This document shows, one piece after another, positions 43,714 through 52,536 of a stretch of 64,000 nt of DNA. The number at the start of each line of letters is the position of its first letter. The first letter of the stretch is position 1. A program made the translations under genes and the position numbers. The notes below the pieces were generated by a model. The model saw nothing but the letters and a program-made list of their open reading frames with translations. It did not search any database and had not been told where the DNA came from. Source of the DNA: Clostridia bacterium. GTDB lineage: Bacteria > Bacillota > Clostridia > RGIG6154. The DNA is taken from positions 57,793-121,792 of the forward strand of contig JAFQQW010000024.1 of assembly GCA_017410375.1 (NCBI GenBank). Reading direction: 5' to 3'.

Positions 43714-44477
43714 CTCTTACTCCCTGCAGTTCTTTTTGCATACCACAATTTCTTATATACTCCACATATCATATTTAATCCTGTTAATAGGATGCTTTGA
43801 AATTTTCCTCTGTTATCACACAGCCGATATAACAGATAATGATAACGGATTAAAACCGAAAGTTTTTGCCCTGATACCGAGTCTGTTCTTTTTCTGTATA
43901 CCGCTAAACATTCGTCCAGTAAATGTAAATCGGCTTTTTTTATCAACTTTAGCCACATGGCATAGTCGTTATTTCTTTCAATGGGATATATTTCCAGATC
44001 CCCAAGCTGAGCTTTGTCATACATAACCGTAAGGCATCCGGGCCAGCAATACGCATACATGCCGCGTTCAGAAACTGTTTCGGGTCCCGAAACACGCTTG
44101 CCCGACCGATTGCCCGTTTCATCCATTTCTTCATAGGCAGTATACGAAAAAGCATACCCTTTTTGTTCCATAAATGCAATCTGATTCTCGAGTTTTTCAG
44201 GTAGCCATAAATCATCACTGTCTAAAAAAGCAACATATTTGCCTTTTGCATTCCGCAAAGCAAAATTACGGCAAATTGCCGCACCCATTCGACTGTTATT
44301 TTTAAAATAGCGGATTCTTGAATCATTAAACATTCGTATAATTTCTTCGGTGTTGTCTGTAGACGCATCGTCCACAATCAAAAGCTCGAAATTCTCATAC
44401 GTCTGATTCAGCACAGAGGTAACAGCATCTTGAATATATGCTCCGCTGTTATATGCCGGCATAATAACCGATACCAT
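43710..44477 (-). CDS. Glycosyltransferase family 2
   Basis: 255 residues from ATG 44477. VSVIMPAYNSGAYIQDAVTSVLNQTYENFELLIVDDASTDNT and the DxD-like FLDSDDLWLPEKLE are textbook GT2 features. It transfers a sugar from a nucleotide donor, likely in cell-surface polysaccharide assembly. It follows the sugar transferase with no spacer and overlaps the GT4 gene. The sugar and linkage cannot be told. Confidence 0.92.
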   Translation of the reverse strand: MVSVIMPAYNSGAYIQDAVTSVLNQTYENFELLIVDDASTDNTEEIIRMFNDSRIRYFKNNSRMGAAICRNFALRNAKGKYVAFLDSDDLWLPEKLENQIAFMEQKGYAFSYTAYEEMDETGNRSGKRVSGPETVSERGMYAYCWPGCLTVMYDKAQLGDLEIYPIERNNDYAMWLKLIKKADLHLLDECLAVYRKRTDSVSGQKLSVLIRYHYLLYRLCDNRGKFQSILLTGLNMICGVYKKLWYAKRTAGSKR

Positions 44478-44478
44478 T

Positions 44479-45174
44479 TTATGCCCCCTTTTTAAATTCC
44501 GCAACCATTTCTCTGCCCTTTTGCATCAAAGCATCGTATTCTGCGCGGGTTACTTTTCCCTGCTCCAGTAAATGGTCGCCGTAATCTTTAGCTGTTGCAA
44601 GGCCTTCACTATTAATACCGTCCTGCTGAATAAATGCTGTAATAAATGTTTTTAAGAATATTTTCAAATCACCCCAAAAGGTAATTTTTTGAATATACTC
44701 TAAATCGAGCTTTATTTTTTCTTCCCAGGAAATGGAATTTCTGCCATTAACCTGTGCAAGACCTGTAAGTCCCGGCAAAACCGATTGACGCTGCATTTCT
44801 TCCGGGGTGAAAAACACCATATCCCTTACCAACTGCGGACGAGGTCCTATAAAGCTCATATCTCCTTTCAAAATGTTAAAAAGTTCGGGCAACTCATCCA
44901 ATGAGCTTTTGCGCAAAAACTTACCGAATTTTGTAAGTCGCATCTCATCCGGCAAAAGCTCACCGTTTGCATCCAGATCATCCAACATAGTTCTGAACTT
45001 TAAAATGTAAAATATCTTGCCGTCTTTTCCGGGGCGGGGTTGTTTAAAGAAAACAGGACTTCCGAGCTTTATGCGCACAACAACCGCTACTGCCACATAC
45101 AGCCAGCAAAGCAACACAATCAAAAGTAGCGAAAGCATACTATCCAAAAGCCGTTTTCCGAACTTTAAATACAT
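44479..45174 (-). CDS. Undecaprenyl-phosphate sugar phosphotransferase (bacterial sugar transferase)
   Basis: 231 residues. An N-terminal membrane helix (~10-32, LLSLLLIVLLCWLYVAVAVVV type) is followed by the catalytic domain with FFKQPRPGKDGKIFYILKFRTM, SSLDELPELFNILKGDMSFIGPRPQL and GLTGLAQVNGR. These are the short-form monotopic phosphoglycosyl transferases that load the first sugar phosphate onto undecaprenyl phosphate. AAGGAG precedes the start. It heads the leftward envelope run, divergent from the GH78-like gene. Confidence 0.94.
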   Translation of the reverse strand: MYLKFGKRLLDSMLSLLLIVLLCWLYVAVAVVVRIKLGSPVFFKQPRPGKDGKIFYILKFRTMLDDLDANGELLPDEMRLTKFGKFLRKSSLDELPELFNILKGDMSFIGPRPQLVRDMVFFTPEEMQRQSVLPGLTGLAQVNGRNSISWEEKIKLDLEYIQKITFWGDLKIFLKTFITAFIQQDGINSEGLATAKDYGDHLLEQGKVTRAEYDALMQKGREMVAEFKKGA

Positions 45175-45304
45175 AAATTTAACTCCTTAAATTTTGTTTT
45201 ACAAAACATTATGATACACCTTTTTAAGTATAGCACAAATTCTTAAGAAATGCAAATAAAAACGTCCTGTTTTTTACTATTTTTTCAAAAATAAAAGTTA
45301 CCCA

Positions 45305-45333
45305 TTGACGGAATGTCAACTTTGGATTATAAT
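45305..45333 (+). promoter_or_regulatory. Promoter and dyad upstream of the GH78-like gene
   Basis: TTGACG (45305-45310), 17 nt, TATAAT (45328-45333). TTGAC and GTCAA flank 5 nt (45305-45319) so the -35 is part of a dyad, a likely operator overlapping the promoter. Confidence 0.65.
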
Positions 45334-45375
45334 GAATTCAGCAAAATCATTCTATAGTAACCCGGAGGAACTCAA

Positions 45376-47463
45376 ATGAGCAAATGGATTGAAATTCAGG
45401 AAAAAATCAACGGCAACGGATTATACAGATTTCAAAAGCGCTTTTCACACCAGGGAAAGCTTTCTTTGCGTCTTAGTGCTTCTACCCGCTATAAGCTTTA
45501 CATAAACGGAAAATATATGTGTGAGGGACCTTGTCAAGGTACCCGTTTTGAGCATTTTTATGAAACAGTAGAATTTACGGCAGAAGGCGATACCCAAATT
45601 TGCGTAGATGTTATGCACATTACAGGCGACCATTTCACCACCGCCTTCACCTCCCTAAAACCCATGCTCTGGGCAGAAATTTTTGAAGGAGAAACACTTC
45701 TTTTCGGCACAGATAAAAGCTGGTCTGTTGCTCTGGTGGAAGGGGTAGACTTTTTTGAAGGAGACCTGGTTATGTTTTCCACGGGACCTATGGAAAAACA
45801 CACCATACCCTACAAAGAAATTCCTTTAACTGCATCGGAAATCAAGGAAGCTTATGCAGACAGCAATTCCGCTGACCAGGTAGGACTGTTTAATCTGTTT
45901 CGCTTATCTCCACGTCCCATTCCCAAAATGCGAACGCATGCATCGGTACAGCCAAAGCTTGTAAAGAAAATCGAATATGGCGCACATTATGATGCAGGAA
46001 AATATGTAACCGCGAAAGTAAAAGTTACCGTTCAGGGACAAAAGGGAGACACTTTAAAGCTGGTCTACGGTGAATGTTATTTGAAAAGTGCCGAGGGCTG
46101 GACCTTTGAAAAAGGACAGCGGGATGACAGCACAGGCTTTTTAACCGGCCCTGCTGACTACATTGTTTTAAACGGCGAAATGCAGGAAGTAGAATTCTGG
46201 TGGTACAGAGCGTTCCGCTTTATCGAAACCACCTGTGCACATCCTGATGCTATAAACCTTAAAATCGAATTCATGCCCTATTTTTATCCCTTTGACATCA
46301 AGGGTACGTTTAAGTGCTCTGATGAAAATTACAATAAAATGTGGGAGACCAGTTTAAATACACTCCTTTGCTGCAGCCATGAAATCGTAGTAGACTGCCC
46401 GTATTTTGAGCAACAGCAATACGATATGGACAGTTTTTTGGAAGCAACGTATATTCTGCAGATTTCGGACGATACACGCATTGTGAAAAAAATGATTTCC
46501 GACCTTGCACAGTCTCAGCAGCCGAGCGGTTTACTGCTTGCCAACTACCCTTCTCGTTTTTACCAGATTATTCCTACTTTTTCTATTTATTGGATTATGT
46601 TACTGCACGCATATTATCAGTACAGCAATGACATTTCGTTTGTAAAGCCGTATATGGGAACGATTGACAAAATTCTTTGCTATTTCGACAACAACTTAGA
46701 AAACGGTTTAGTGAAATCCACCTACTGGCCTTACTTAGACTGGGCAGGCGACTGGGACAACGGTGTGCCGAACAAAGGCGTTAAAGAACCCATTTGCGTG
46801 TATTCCATGCAGTATTCCATGGGTTTAAAATGTGCCGAGGCGCTTGCAACAGCCACCGGCAGAACAGGACTTTCGGAAGAATACGCTTCCCGAAGAACCG
46901 CATTAAATCAAAACATAAAAAACGCCTTTTGGAACGAAGAAAAACAGTATTATAATGACACTTTAACCAACCCCGAGAACAGTCAGCACACCGCCTTGTG
47001 GGCAATCTTAACCGAAATAGACACAGGTGATACCGCAAAGAAGCTGGTTGAAAAAATGATGGCACCCGAAACCACCGCCTGCAGCTTTTCCATGGGCTTT
47101 TTCCTGTTCCGTGCGTTGGAAAAAACAGGACTTTACAATCAGGCTTTTCCGCTTTTTAACGCTTTTCAGACCATGCTGGACGAAGGCTGTACCGCCTGGT
47201 GCGAAAACCCGGATAAGCCCCGAAGTGAATGTCACGGTTGGAGTGCTACCCCACTTTACGAATTCCATCACAGCATTTTAGGTGTTAAACAAAAAAATAT
47301 TGGTTTTACCGAGGTAGAAATCAAGCCCAACTTAGGACATCTTTCCTTTGCAGAGGGTACTGTACCCACACCGCACGGTGAAATTTTTGTTTCGGTTAAA
47401 AAGAACAACGATAAAATGGATATTCAATACACAGCACCCGCAAACATCAAAATAATATTATAA
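45376..47463 (+). CDS. GH78-like alpha-L-rhamnosidase family protein
   Basis: 695 residues, cytoplasmic (no signal). An N-terminal beta-sandwich region (FSHQGKLSLRLSASTRYKLYINGKYMCEGP) precedes a six-hairpin (alpha/alpha)6 barrel. Typical GH78 stretches are the FWWYRAFRFIE-type segment before the barrel, DCPYFEQQQYDMDS (the catalytic-site acid region), YLDWAGDWDN and CHGWSATPLYEFHHSILGV. It is shorter than large multidomain rhamnosidases. It would trim terminal rhamnose or a similar sugar from imported oligosaccharides; exact specificity is uncertain. GGAGG precedes the ATG. Confidence 0.85.
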   Translation: MSKWIEIQEKINGNGLYRFQKRFSHQGKLSLRLSASTRYKLYINGKYMCEGPCQGTRFEHFYETVEFTAEGDTQICVDVMHITGDHFTTAFTSLKPMLWAEIFEGETLLFGTDKSWSVALVEGVDFFEGDLVMFSTGPMEKHTIPYKEIPLTASEIKEAYADSNSADQVGLFNLFRLSPRPIPKMRTHASVQPKLVKKIEYGAHYDAGKYVTAKVKVTVQGQKGDTLKLVYGECYLKSAEGWTFEKGQRDDSTGFLTGPADYIVLNGEMQEVEFWWYRAFRFIETTCAHPDAINLKIEFMPYFYPFDIKGTFKCSDENYNKMWETSLNTLLCCSHEIVVDCPYFEQQQYDMDSFLEATYILQISDDTRIVKKMISDLAQSQQPSGLLLANYPSRFYQIIPTFSIYWIMLLHAYYQYSNDISFVKPYMGTIDKILCYFDNNLENGLVKSTYWPYLDWAGDWDNGVPNKGVKEPICVYSMQYSMGLKCAEALATATGRTGLSEEYASRRTALNQNIKNAFWNEEKQYYNDTLTNPENSQHTALWAILTEIDTGDTAKKLVEKMMAPETTACSFSMGFFLFRALEKTGLYNQAFPLFNAFQTMLDEGCTAWCENPDKPRSECHGWSATPLYEFHHSILGVKQKNIGFTEVEIKPNLGHLSFAEGTVPTPHGEIFVSVKKNNDKMDIQYTAPANIKIIL

Positions 47464-47493
47464 CCAAAGACCGCCATTCGGCGGTCTTTGGTT
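47462..47493 (+). terminator. Terminator between the GH78-like and yolD genes
   Basis: 14-bp stem AACCAAAGACCGCC/GGCGGTCTTTGGTT with an ATTC loop. It sits between convergent genes. Confidence 0.85.
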
Positions 47494-47849
47494 TAAAAAG
47501 GAATATCATATTCTTCAATTTGTTCTCCGCTTATGTCATAAATATCTGAAAACGGAATTTCTGTTTTTACCACAGTCAGCACTTTATAAACAGTATCAAA
47601 GCCGGTTACTCTGCCCTCTACCGACACATACTCGCCATCTGAGTAATAAATCACATTTAAGGTCATACCACGCTCAACCTGATTCAGCTTATACGAAAGT
47701 GCCTCTCCGGTTTCTTCCGACAGTTCAATACGATCTACTACAATTCGCTCCTTTTCTTTCAGCGCTTCATCCAATCCTTTTAGCGCTGCAAAAGGCGAAA
47801 ACTGCTTTGCGCGTTCTTCTCTCGGCATTTTTCCTCTGCTACTCGCCAC
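47493..47849 (-). CDS. YolD-like family protein
   Basis: 118 residues starting at GTG 47849 with GGAGG upstream. RAKQFSPFAALKGLDEALKEKE is the conserved YolD-like N-terminus, followed by a small beta domain. YolD-like proteins are encoded beside Y-family polymerases in Firmicutes, and this start lies 11 nt inside the polymerase gene. They are presumed polymerase accessory factors; mechanism not known. Confidence 0.88.
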   Translation of the reverse strand: MASSRGKMPREERAKQFSPFAALKGLDEALKEKERIVVDRIELSEETGEALSYKLNQVERGMTLNVIYYSDGEYVSVEGRVTGFDTVYKVLTVVKTEIPFSDIYDISGEQIEEYDIPF

Positions 47850-49110
47850 TTTTATGCCCTCCGATCTGACGGTTACGTTCTAACGTTGTTGCGCTTTCAG
47901 TCAAATTCATACCCTTAAAAATTGCATTTTTCCCAAACTGATTTTTTATTTTCAGCACCGCCTGCTGAATTTTTTTATTTTTTTCGGTATCCTTTGGCTC
48001 TTCAAACAGCGAAAGCTGTGTAAAGGTTTCGCATTCATCTGTTAACCCGTTACATGTAATGTTCATGCGCCGAATCGGAATTTCCGGATTCACAATCCGC
48101 TCATACAGCGCCACAATTTCCGGAATCAGCACCACATCTGCGCTGGTCGGTATGTCCAAAAGAAAACTCCCGTGTGCAGGCGCGACCTTTTCTGTATTGG
48201 AATACCCCACATGCAAGGTCACCGACTTGGTCATCACTTTTTTATCCACCATGTCCAGACACATCAAATCCATCATTTCTTTTACAATCAGCTTACCTTC
48301 ATCAAAGCCATAATCGCGCATCAAAACCTGCCCAGATGCCATACAAGTGGTTTTGGGCTTATAATTTTTTATATCCTCCATGGTGGTCGGCTCTCTGCCC
48401 CAGGCATGGTCAATCAGAAGCTCTGCATCAATGCCGAAGATCTTGTAAAGAGAGGCTTCATCCGCTTTGGCAATGCCCTCCATAGTATAAATACCCATTT
48501 TTTCCAACCGCTTGGCAACGCCTCTGCCCACCCTCCAGAAATCGGTAATGGGCGTATGCCGCCATAAGGTTTTGCGGTAGCTTTCTTCGGTCAGTTCGCC
48601 AATAAAATCAGGCGCGTGCTTTGCCGTAATATCCAGTGCAATTTTGGCAAGATATAAGTTTGTACCGATACCGCAGGTGGCACGGATGCCCAGTTTTTTA
48701 TACACCGCTTCCATCATGGCTTTTCCAAGCTCCTTTGCGGTGGTATGATACAAAAACAGATAGTCGGTAACATCCACAAACACTTCATCAATGGAATACA
48801 CATGAATGTCGTCCTTTGACACAAAGCTTAAGTAAATGGCATAAATTTCAGCCGCATATTCAATATACCGCTTCATGCGCGGAGGTGCAGTAATATACTG
48901 AACATTATCGGGAATTTCAAACACCCGACAGCGGTTATGAATGCCTAATTTTTTCATAGGTGGCGTGATGGCTAAACAGATGGTTTTATCACTCCGCTCC
49001 GGGTCTGCTACAACTAAATTTGTGGTCATGGGATCTAATCCCCGGTCGGCACACTCTACCGATGCATAAAAGCTTTTTAAGTCTATGCAAAGATACTGTC
49101 TGTCTTTCAT
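47839..49110 (-). CDS. Y-family DNA polymerase (UmuC/UvrX type)
   Basis: 423 residues. LCIDLKSFYASVECADRGLDP carries the first catalytic Asp and the steric-gate region, and VYSIDEVFVDVTDYL has the SIDE catalytic pair. The finger, thumb and little-finger regions follow (GIGTNLYLAKIALDITAKHAPDF, TDFWRVGRGVAKRLEKMGI). It should perform error-prone translesion synthesis, probably under SOS control. Pairing with YolD matches the Bacillus UvrX/YqjW arrangement. AAGGAGG precedes the start. Confidence 0.93.
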   Translation of the reverse strand: MKDRQYLCIDLKSFYASVECADRGLDPMTTNLVVADPERSDKTICLAITPPMKKLGIHNRCRVFEIPDNVQYITAPPRMKRYIEYAAEIYAIYLSFVSKDDIHVYSIDEVFVDVTDYLFLYHTTAKELGKAMMEAVYKKLGIRATCGIGTNLYLAKIALDITAKHAPDFIGELTEESYRKTLWRHTPITDFWRVGRGVAKRLEKMGIYTMEGIAKADEASLYKIFGIDAELLIDHAWGREPTTMEDIKNYKPKTTCMASGQVLMRDYGFDEGKLIVKEMMDLMCLDMVDKKVMTKSVTLHVGYSNTEKVAPAHGSFLLDIPTSADVVLIPEIVALYERIVNPEIPIRRMNITCNGLTDECETFTQLSLFEEPKDTEKNKKIQQAVLKIKNQFGKNAIFKGMNLTESATTLERNRQIGGHKSGE

Positions 49111-49129
49111 CTTACCACCTCCTTTTGTT

Positions 49130-49156
49130 TAAAAAGGGACATCCCTGATGTCCCTA
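49130..49156 (-). terminator. Terminator of rnhA
   Basis: AGGGACATC/GATGTCCCT with a 3-nt loop and a T-run on the minus strand, just past the rnhA stop codon. Confidence 0.75.
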
Positions 49157-49163
49157 TTATTGC

Positions 49164-49634
49164 TTAATTGTTTTCTTCATATTCTTCGTCAATTTCAAGG
49201 CTTGTCCCCTGCGATGCCGCAACCGCAAGACGGTCACAGCGTTCGTTTTCGGGATGTCCCGCATGCCCCTCTACCCAACGGAACGTAACGGCATGCCCTT
49301 CAATCAGGAAAAGCAGTTCTTCCCACAAGTCCACATTCAAAACGGGCTTTCTGTCCGATTTAATCCAACCTTTTTCTTCCCAGGTATATACCCATTCTTT
49401 TAAAATGGCATCCACCACATATTTCGAGTCGCTGATAACTTCTACTTCACAAGGTTCCTTAAGGGCGGAAAGACCCGCAATCACTGCCATCAGTTCCATT
49501 CGGTTATTGGTTGTTTTCCGATACCCTTTCGAAAGTTCCTTTTGTCTGCCGTTATACTCCAAAATAACGCCATATCCGCCCTTACCGGGATTGCCCGAGC
49601 AAGCGCCGTCGGTATAAATCTTTACTTTTTTCAT
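49164..49634 (-). CDS. rnhA: Ribonuclease HI
   Basis: 156 residues. Catalytic carboxylates are visible in [12 protein letters not shown] (Asp), NNRMELMAV (Glu), VISDSKYVV (Asp) and the C-terminal [12 protein letters not shown] (Asp), with the basic-protrusion-like stretch [16 protein letters not shown]. It removes RNA from RNA-DNA hybrids in the cytoplasm. It stands alone with its own terminator. Confidence 0.96.
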   Translation of the reverse strand: MKKVKIYTDGACSGNPGKGGYGVILEYNGRQKELSKGYRKTTNNRMELMAVIAGLSALKEPCEVEVISDSKYVVDAILKEWVYTWEEKGWIKSDRKPVLNVDLWEELLFLIEGHAVTFRWVEGHAGHPENERCDRLAVAASQGTSLEIDEEYEENN

Positions 49635-49658
49635 TGGTCTTTCCCTCCGAATATCTTT

Positions 49659-50324
49659 TTAATTTATCAGTTTTTTCAGGGATTCGCCATCACCTATGTA
49701 CACTGTAGCCATCTTTTGGATTTTGTCCTGCCCGTAATTGTACTTGTCGTAAATACCAACCGTTTGAACGCCCAGTTTGTCTGCTGTTTCAATTGCCACA
49801 TGCGAATCTTCAAATATGCATGTTTCATTCGGCTTGGTACCAAGGCATTCTAACGCTTTAAGGTATATATCCGGCTCATCTTTACCCTTGCCAATTTCAG
49901 CACAAGAAAGAATCGCTACAAAATACTTGCCGATGTTACAGTGCTTTACAGCGTGTCGGATAAGTTGCATCTCGGATGCAGAGGCAATACACATTTTTAT
50001 TCCGTGCTCGTAGCAATACTCCAAAAACTCCAGGACGCCCTCTTTGAGCTGTACTTCCTCCATATAGAACTTTGTAATGAGTTCATTTGTTGTTTTCAGT
50101 AATTCGTCTCCGCTTGCTCCGATGCCGTACTTTTCATGTACTTCTTGCATAATATCCTTTAAAATCATTGTCCGAAATCTTTTATCATCGACTTCTGACG
50201 GCTGAAATGTCCTGCCGTCACAATAAATATCACCAAAATTTTGCCAGATTACATCCCACAATATTAAAGAGTCAATCAGTGTTCCATCCATGTCAAATAT
50301 AGCACCTTTAATATTTTTTATCAT
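49659..50324 (-). CDS. HAD-superfamily phosphatase (beta-phosphoglucomutase-like)
   Basis: 221 residues. FDMDGTLIDS is HAD motif I, IASAS motif II, a Lys in GKGKDEPDIYLKAL motif III and IFEDSHVAIETA motif IV. The four-helix cap lies between motifs I and II, as in beta-phosphoglucomutase and small sugar-phosphate phosphatases. GGAGG precedes the ATG. The substrate is likely a phosphosugar but cannot be named. Confidence 0.9.
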   Translation of the reverse strand: MIKNIKGAIFDMDGTLIDSLILWDVIWQNFGDIYCDGRTFQPSEVDDKRFRTMILKDIMQEVHEKYGIGASGDELLKTTNELITKFYMEEVQLKEGVLEFLEYCYEHGIKMCIASASEMQLIRHAVKHCNIGKYFVAILSCAEIGKGKDEPDIYLKALECLGTKPNETCIFEDSHVAIETADKLGVQTVGIYDKYNYGQDKIQKMATVYIGDGESLKKLIN

Positions 50325-50392
50325 TTTGTCAGTTCCTCCTTTTTAGCTATACCTTTATTGTAACACATTTTAGAAAAAGTTGCAACACAGAT

Positions 50393-51076
50393 TTACTCTT
50401 CTTTTAAAAATTCTGCGAGCTTTAAAATGGCTTTTTTCTCAATACGGGATACATAGGAACGGGAAATATTTAAGGTTTTTGCCACTTCTCTTTGAGGCTT
50501 CGGTACAGCATTATATAAGCCGTACCGATGAATGATTACCTGCTTTTCACGATTTGAAAGCGCCTCTTCCACCGCTTCATACAAGCGAGCTACCTTAAGA
50601 TTCATCTCCACCGCTTCTTCTACATTGTCAGAAGCACAGATTACATCCATTAAATTAATTTCGTTTCCTTCTTTATCCATCCCGATTGGCTCTTCCATAG
50701 ACACATCATTTTTATTTTTCTTACTGCTTCGAAGCACCATTAAAATTTCGTTTTCCACACAGCGCGCGGCATAGGTTGCAAGACGGATTCCTTTATCGGG
50801 CGAAAAGGTGTTTACTGCCTTAATCAATCCGATTGTCCCGACAGAAACTAAATCATCGGCATCAAACCCTACTGTTTGATATTTCTTTGCAATATGCACC
50901 ACCAATCTTAAATTTTTCTCAATCAGCTGTTCCCTGGCTTTCATATCTCCCTCTGCCATTTTCCGAAGGGCAGTCTGCTCTTCCTTTGCTGTCATAGGCT
51001 TTGGAAACGCGTCTTTAGACGAAATATAGGATAACACAAAAAAGATTCGGCTGATTGCCGAAAGCAATAATAACAT
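50393..51076 (-). CDS. sigK: Sporulation sigma factor, SigK-type (uninterrupted)
   Basis: 227 residues. Region 2 reads NLRLVVHIAKKYQTVGFDADDLVSVGTIGLIKAV and TYAARCVENEILMVLR; region 4 reads NREKQVIIHRYGLYN and SRSYVSRIEKKAI. These match Bacillus SigK closely, including the DKEGNEI linker. A hydrophobic pro-sequence (~1-28, MLLLLSAISRIFFVLSYIS) is present, so processing as in pro-SigK is expected. The gene is continuous, without the skin-type prophage that splits sigK in some species. SigK drives late mother-cell genes. GGGAGG precedes the start. Confidence 0.93.
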   Translation of the reverse strand: MLLLLSAISRIFFVLSYISSKDAFPKPMTAKEEQTALRKMAEGDMKAREQLIEKNLRLVVHIAKKYQTVGFDADDLVSVGTIGLIKAVNTFSPDKGIRLATYAARCVENEILMVLRSSKKNKNDVSMEEPIGMDKEGNEINLMDVICASDNVEEAVEMNLKVARLYEAVEEALSNREKQVIIHRYGLYNAVPKPQREVAKTLNISRSYVSRIEKKAILKLAEFLKEE

Positions 51077-51104
51077 ACAACAACCTCCCTAAAAGCATTG
51101 TATG

Positions 51105-51135
51105 TAAAAAAAGAACGGGAAATGCTCCCGTTCTT
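51105..51135 (-). terminator. Terminator of the FAD oxidoreductase gene
   Basis: AAGAACGGGA (51111-51120) pairs with TCCCGTTCTT (51126-51135), and the minus-strand T-run follows toward 51105. Confidence 0.85.
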
Positions 51136-51148
51136 CTGATTTTATATA

Positions 51149-52414
51149 TTAGAAAAATGCGTCGTATTCTTTCAGCTTTGCACGAAGGGTTGTGGTGTCC
51201 ACATCCTTAACATTTGCGCTGTTTTTAACCGCAAGACCGATGGCAACACCTGCTGCTTCACCTAAAGTACAGCAAACCGGCATAATGCGGTAGGATGCCT
51301 GTGCTTCGTGGGTGGAAGAAATACATCTGCCTGCGGTGAGCAGGTTTTTAGAATTTTTCGGAATTAAGCAACGGTACGGAATGGTATAGTATGTACCATC
51401 CGGGAAATACCAGTGGCTGGTACCCGAGCCGTCGGGGCTATGAATATCAATGTCATAGTTGCATGCCGCAATACCGTCTTCAAACTTGGTAAAGCTTGTT
51501 AAATCCTCTACCGTCAGGGTATATTCACCATCAATCATACGGCTTTCTCTGACACCGATTGCAGGTGCAGAACTGAGCAGTACACTGTTCTCAAAGCCAC
51601 GGATGTTATCTTTTAAGAAATTATACATTTCATACATCTGTTTTCTTGCAATTTTTTCTGCCTTGCTGACATCCCACATATCGGTCGGATTGTGCTTAAC
51701 CACACGAGTGGTATTAAAATGCAATACGCCCGGAAGTGCATGCTTAAAAATAAGAATATTTTCTCTGGGATTGGTGATTTTTCCTGCCGCCTGATATTCT
51801 TTATACAGCGCCTGCGCTCTTTGTCTTTCTTCTCCGCTGAATGCTTCTGTATCAATGTTACCGATTCTGAAGCAAAGTGTCATAGGCTGACACAAACCGT
51901 CTTCTCTGCCCAAATGGAACGGGAAGCCTGCAAACGCACTTAAATCCGCATCGCCGGTGGCATCCACAAAGTATTTTGCTTCTAAAGTCAGCTTACCGGA
52001 TTTACCTGCAACAGTAACAGAGTTTACTTTCCCGTCCACACACGCTACATCCACAAGCTTTGCGTGGAACAAAACTTCTACGCCATACTCATCGGTCAGT
52101 TCATCCATAATAATTTTTAAAATTTCTTCGTTAAAAACAGGAGACCAATGATCATACGGAACACCGTTTTTTTCACGAAGTCTGGTTAAAACCTCTTTAA
52201 ACATCCCCTTAGAGAGCCAGTCTCTGTCTTTTATTTTGTTTTCACCCACAACAAGCTGGTACGGCATAAAGGGATTAACATAGTTCATGCCGGGAGCGCC
52301 ACCTAAAAAACCGCTCTGTTCAATCAGAAGAACCTTTTCAACGCCCTCGCGCTTTGCAGCAGCAGCGGCCGCTACGCCGGTCAAACCACCGCCTACTACA
52401 ATCAAATCATACAT
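51149..52414 (-). CDS. FAD-dependent oxidoreductase
   Basis: 421 residues from ATG 52414 (AAAGGAG, 9 nt); a start three codons upstream leaves no spacing. DLIVVGGGLTGVAAAAAAKREGVEKVLLIEQSGFLGG is the FAD dinucleotide fold, KYFVDATGDADLSAFAGFP the GD motif, and SKNLLTAGRCIS with the C-terminal SYRIMPVCCTLGEAAG closes the FAD site. It fits the FAD_oxidored family seen near carbohydrate genes. The electron acceptor and substrate are unknown. It is divergent from an AraC regulator, its likely controller. Confidence 0.88.
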   Translation of the reverse strand: MYDLIVVGGGLTGVAAAAAAKREGVEKVLLIEQSGFLGGAPGMNYVNPFMPYQLVVGENKIKDRDWLSKGMFKEVLTRLREKNGVPYDHWSPVFNEEILKIIMDELTDEYGVEVLFHAKLVDVACVDGKVNSVTVAGKSGKLTLEAKYFVDATGDADLSAFAGFPFHLGREDGLCQPMTLCFRIGNIDTEAFSGEERQRAQALYKEYQAAGKITNPRENILIFKHALPGVLHFNTTRVVKHNPTDMWDVSKAEKIARKQMYEMYNFLKDNIRGFENSVLLSSAPAIGVRESRMIDGEYTLTVEDLTSFTKFEDGIAACNYDIDIHSPDGSGTSHWYFPDGTYYTIPYRCLIPKNSKNLLTAGRCISSTHEAQASYRIMPVCCTLGEAAGVAIGLAVKNSANVKDVDTTTLRAKLKEYDAFF

Positions 52415-52485
52415 ACTTTTCATCTCCTTTACATTAATTATAGTAATTTCTTCTCCTTTTTTCTACACATAAACGAAAGAAAAAC

Positions 52486-52514
52486 TTGCACAAAAGATAC
52501 TTTTGTGTTATGAT
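52486..52514 (+). promoter_or_regulatory. Promoter of the AraC regulator divergent from the FAD oxidoreductase
   Basis: TTGCAC (52486-52491), 17 nt, TATGAT (52509-52514), then GAGGAGGTG and ATG 52537. Confidence 0.6.
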
Positions 52515-52536
52515 ACTTTTTAGAGGAGGTGCACAC

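Noticed and set aside
43133..44026. 297-codon plus-strand open frame
   Set aside because: Antisense to the GT4 and GT2 genes, both clearly real by motif and operon spacing.
50393..51076. sigK interrupted by a skin-like element
   Set aside because: The frame is continuous from the pro-sequence through region 4; no recombinase or repeat is present.
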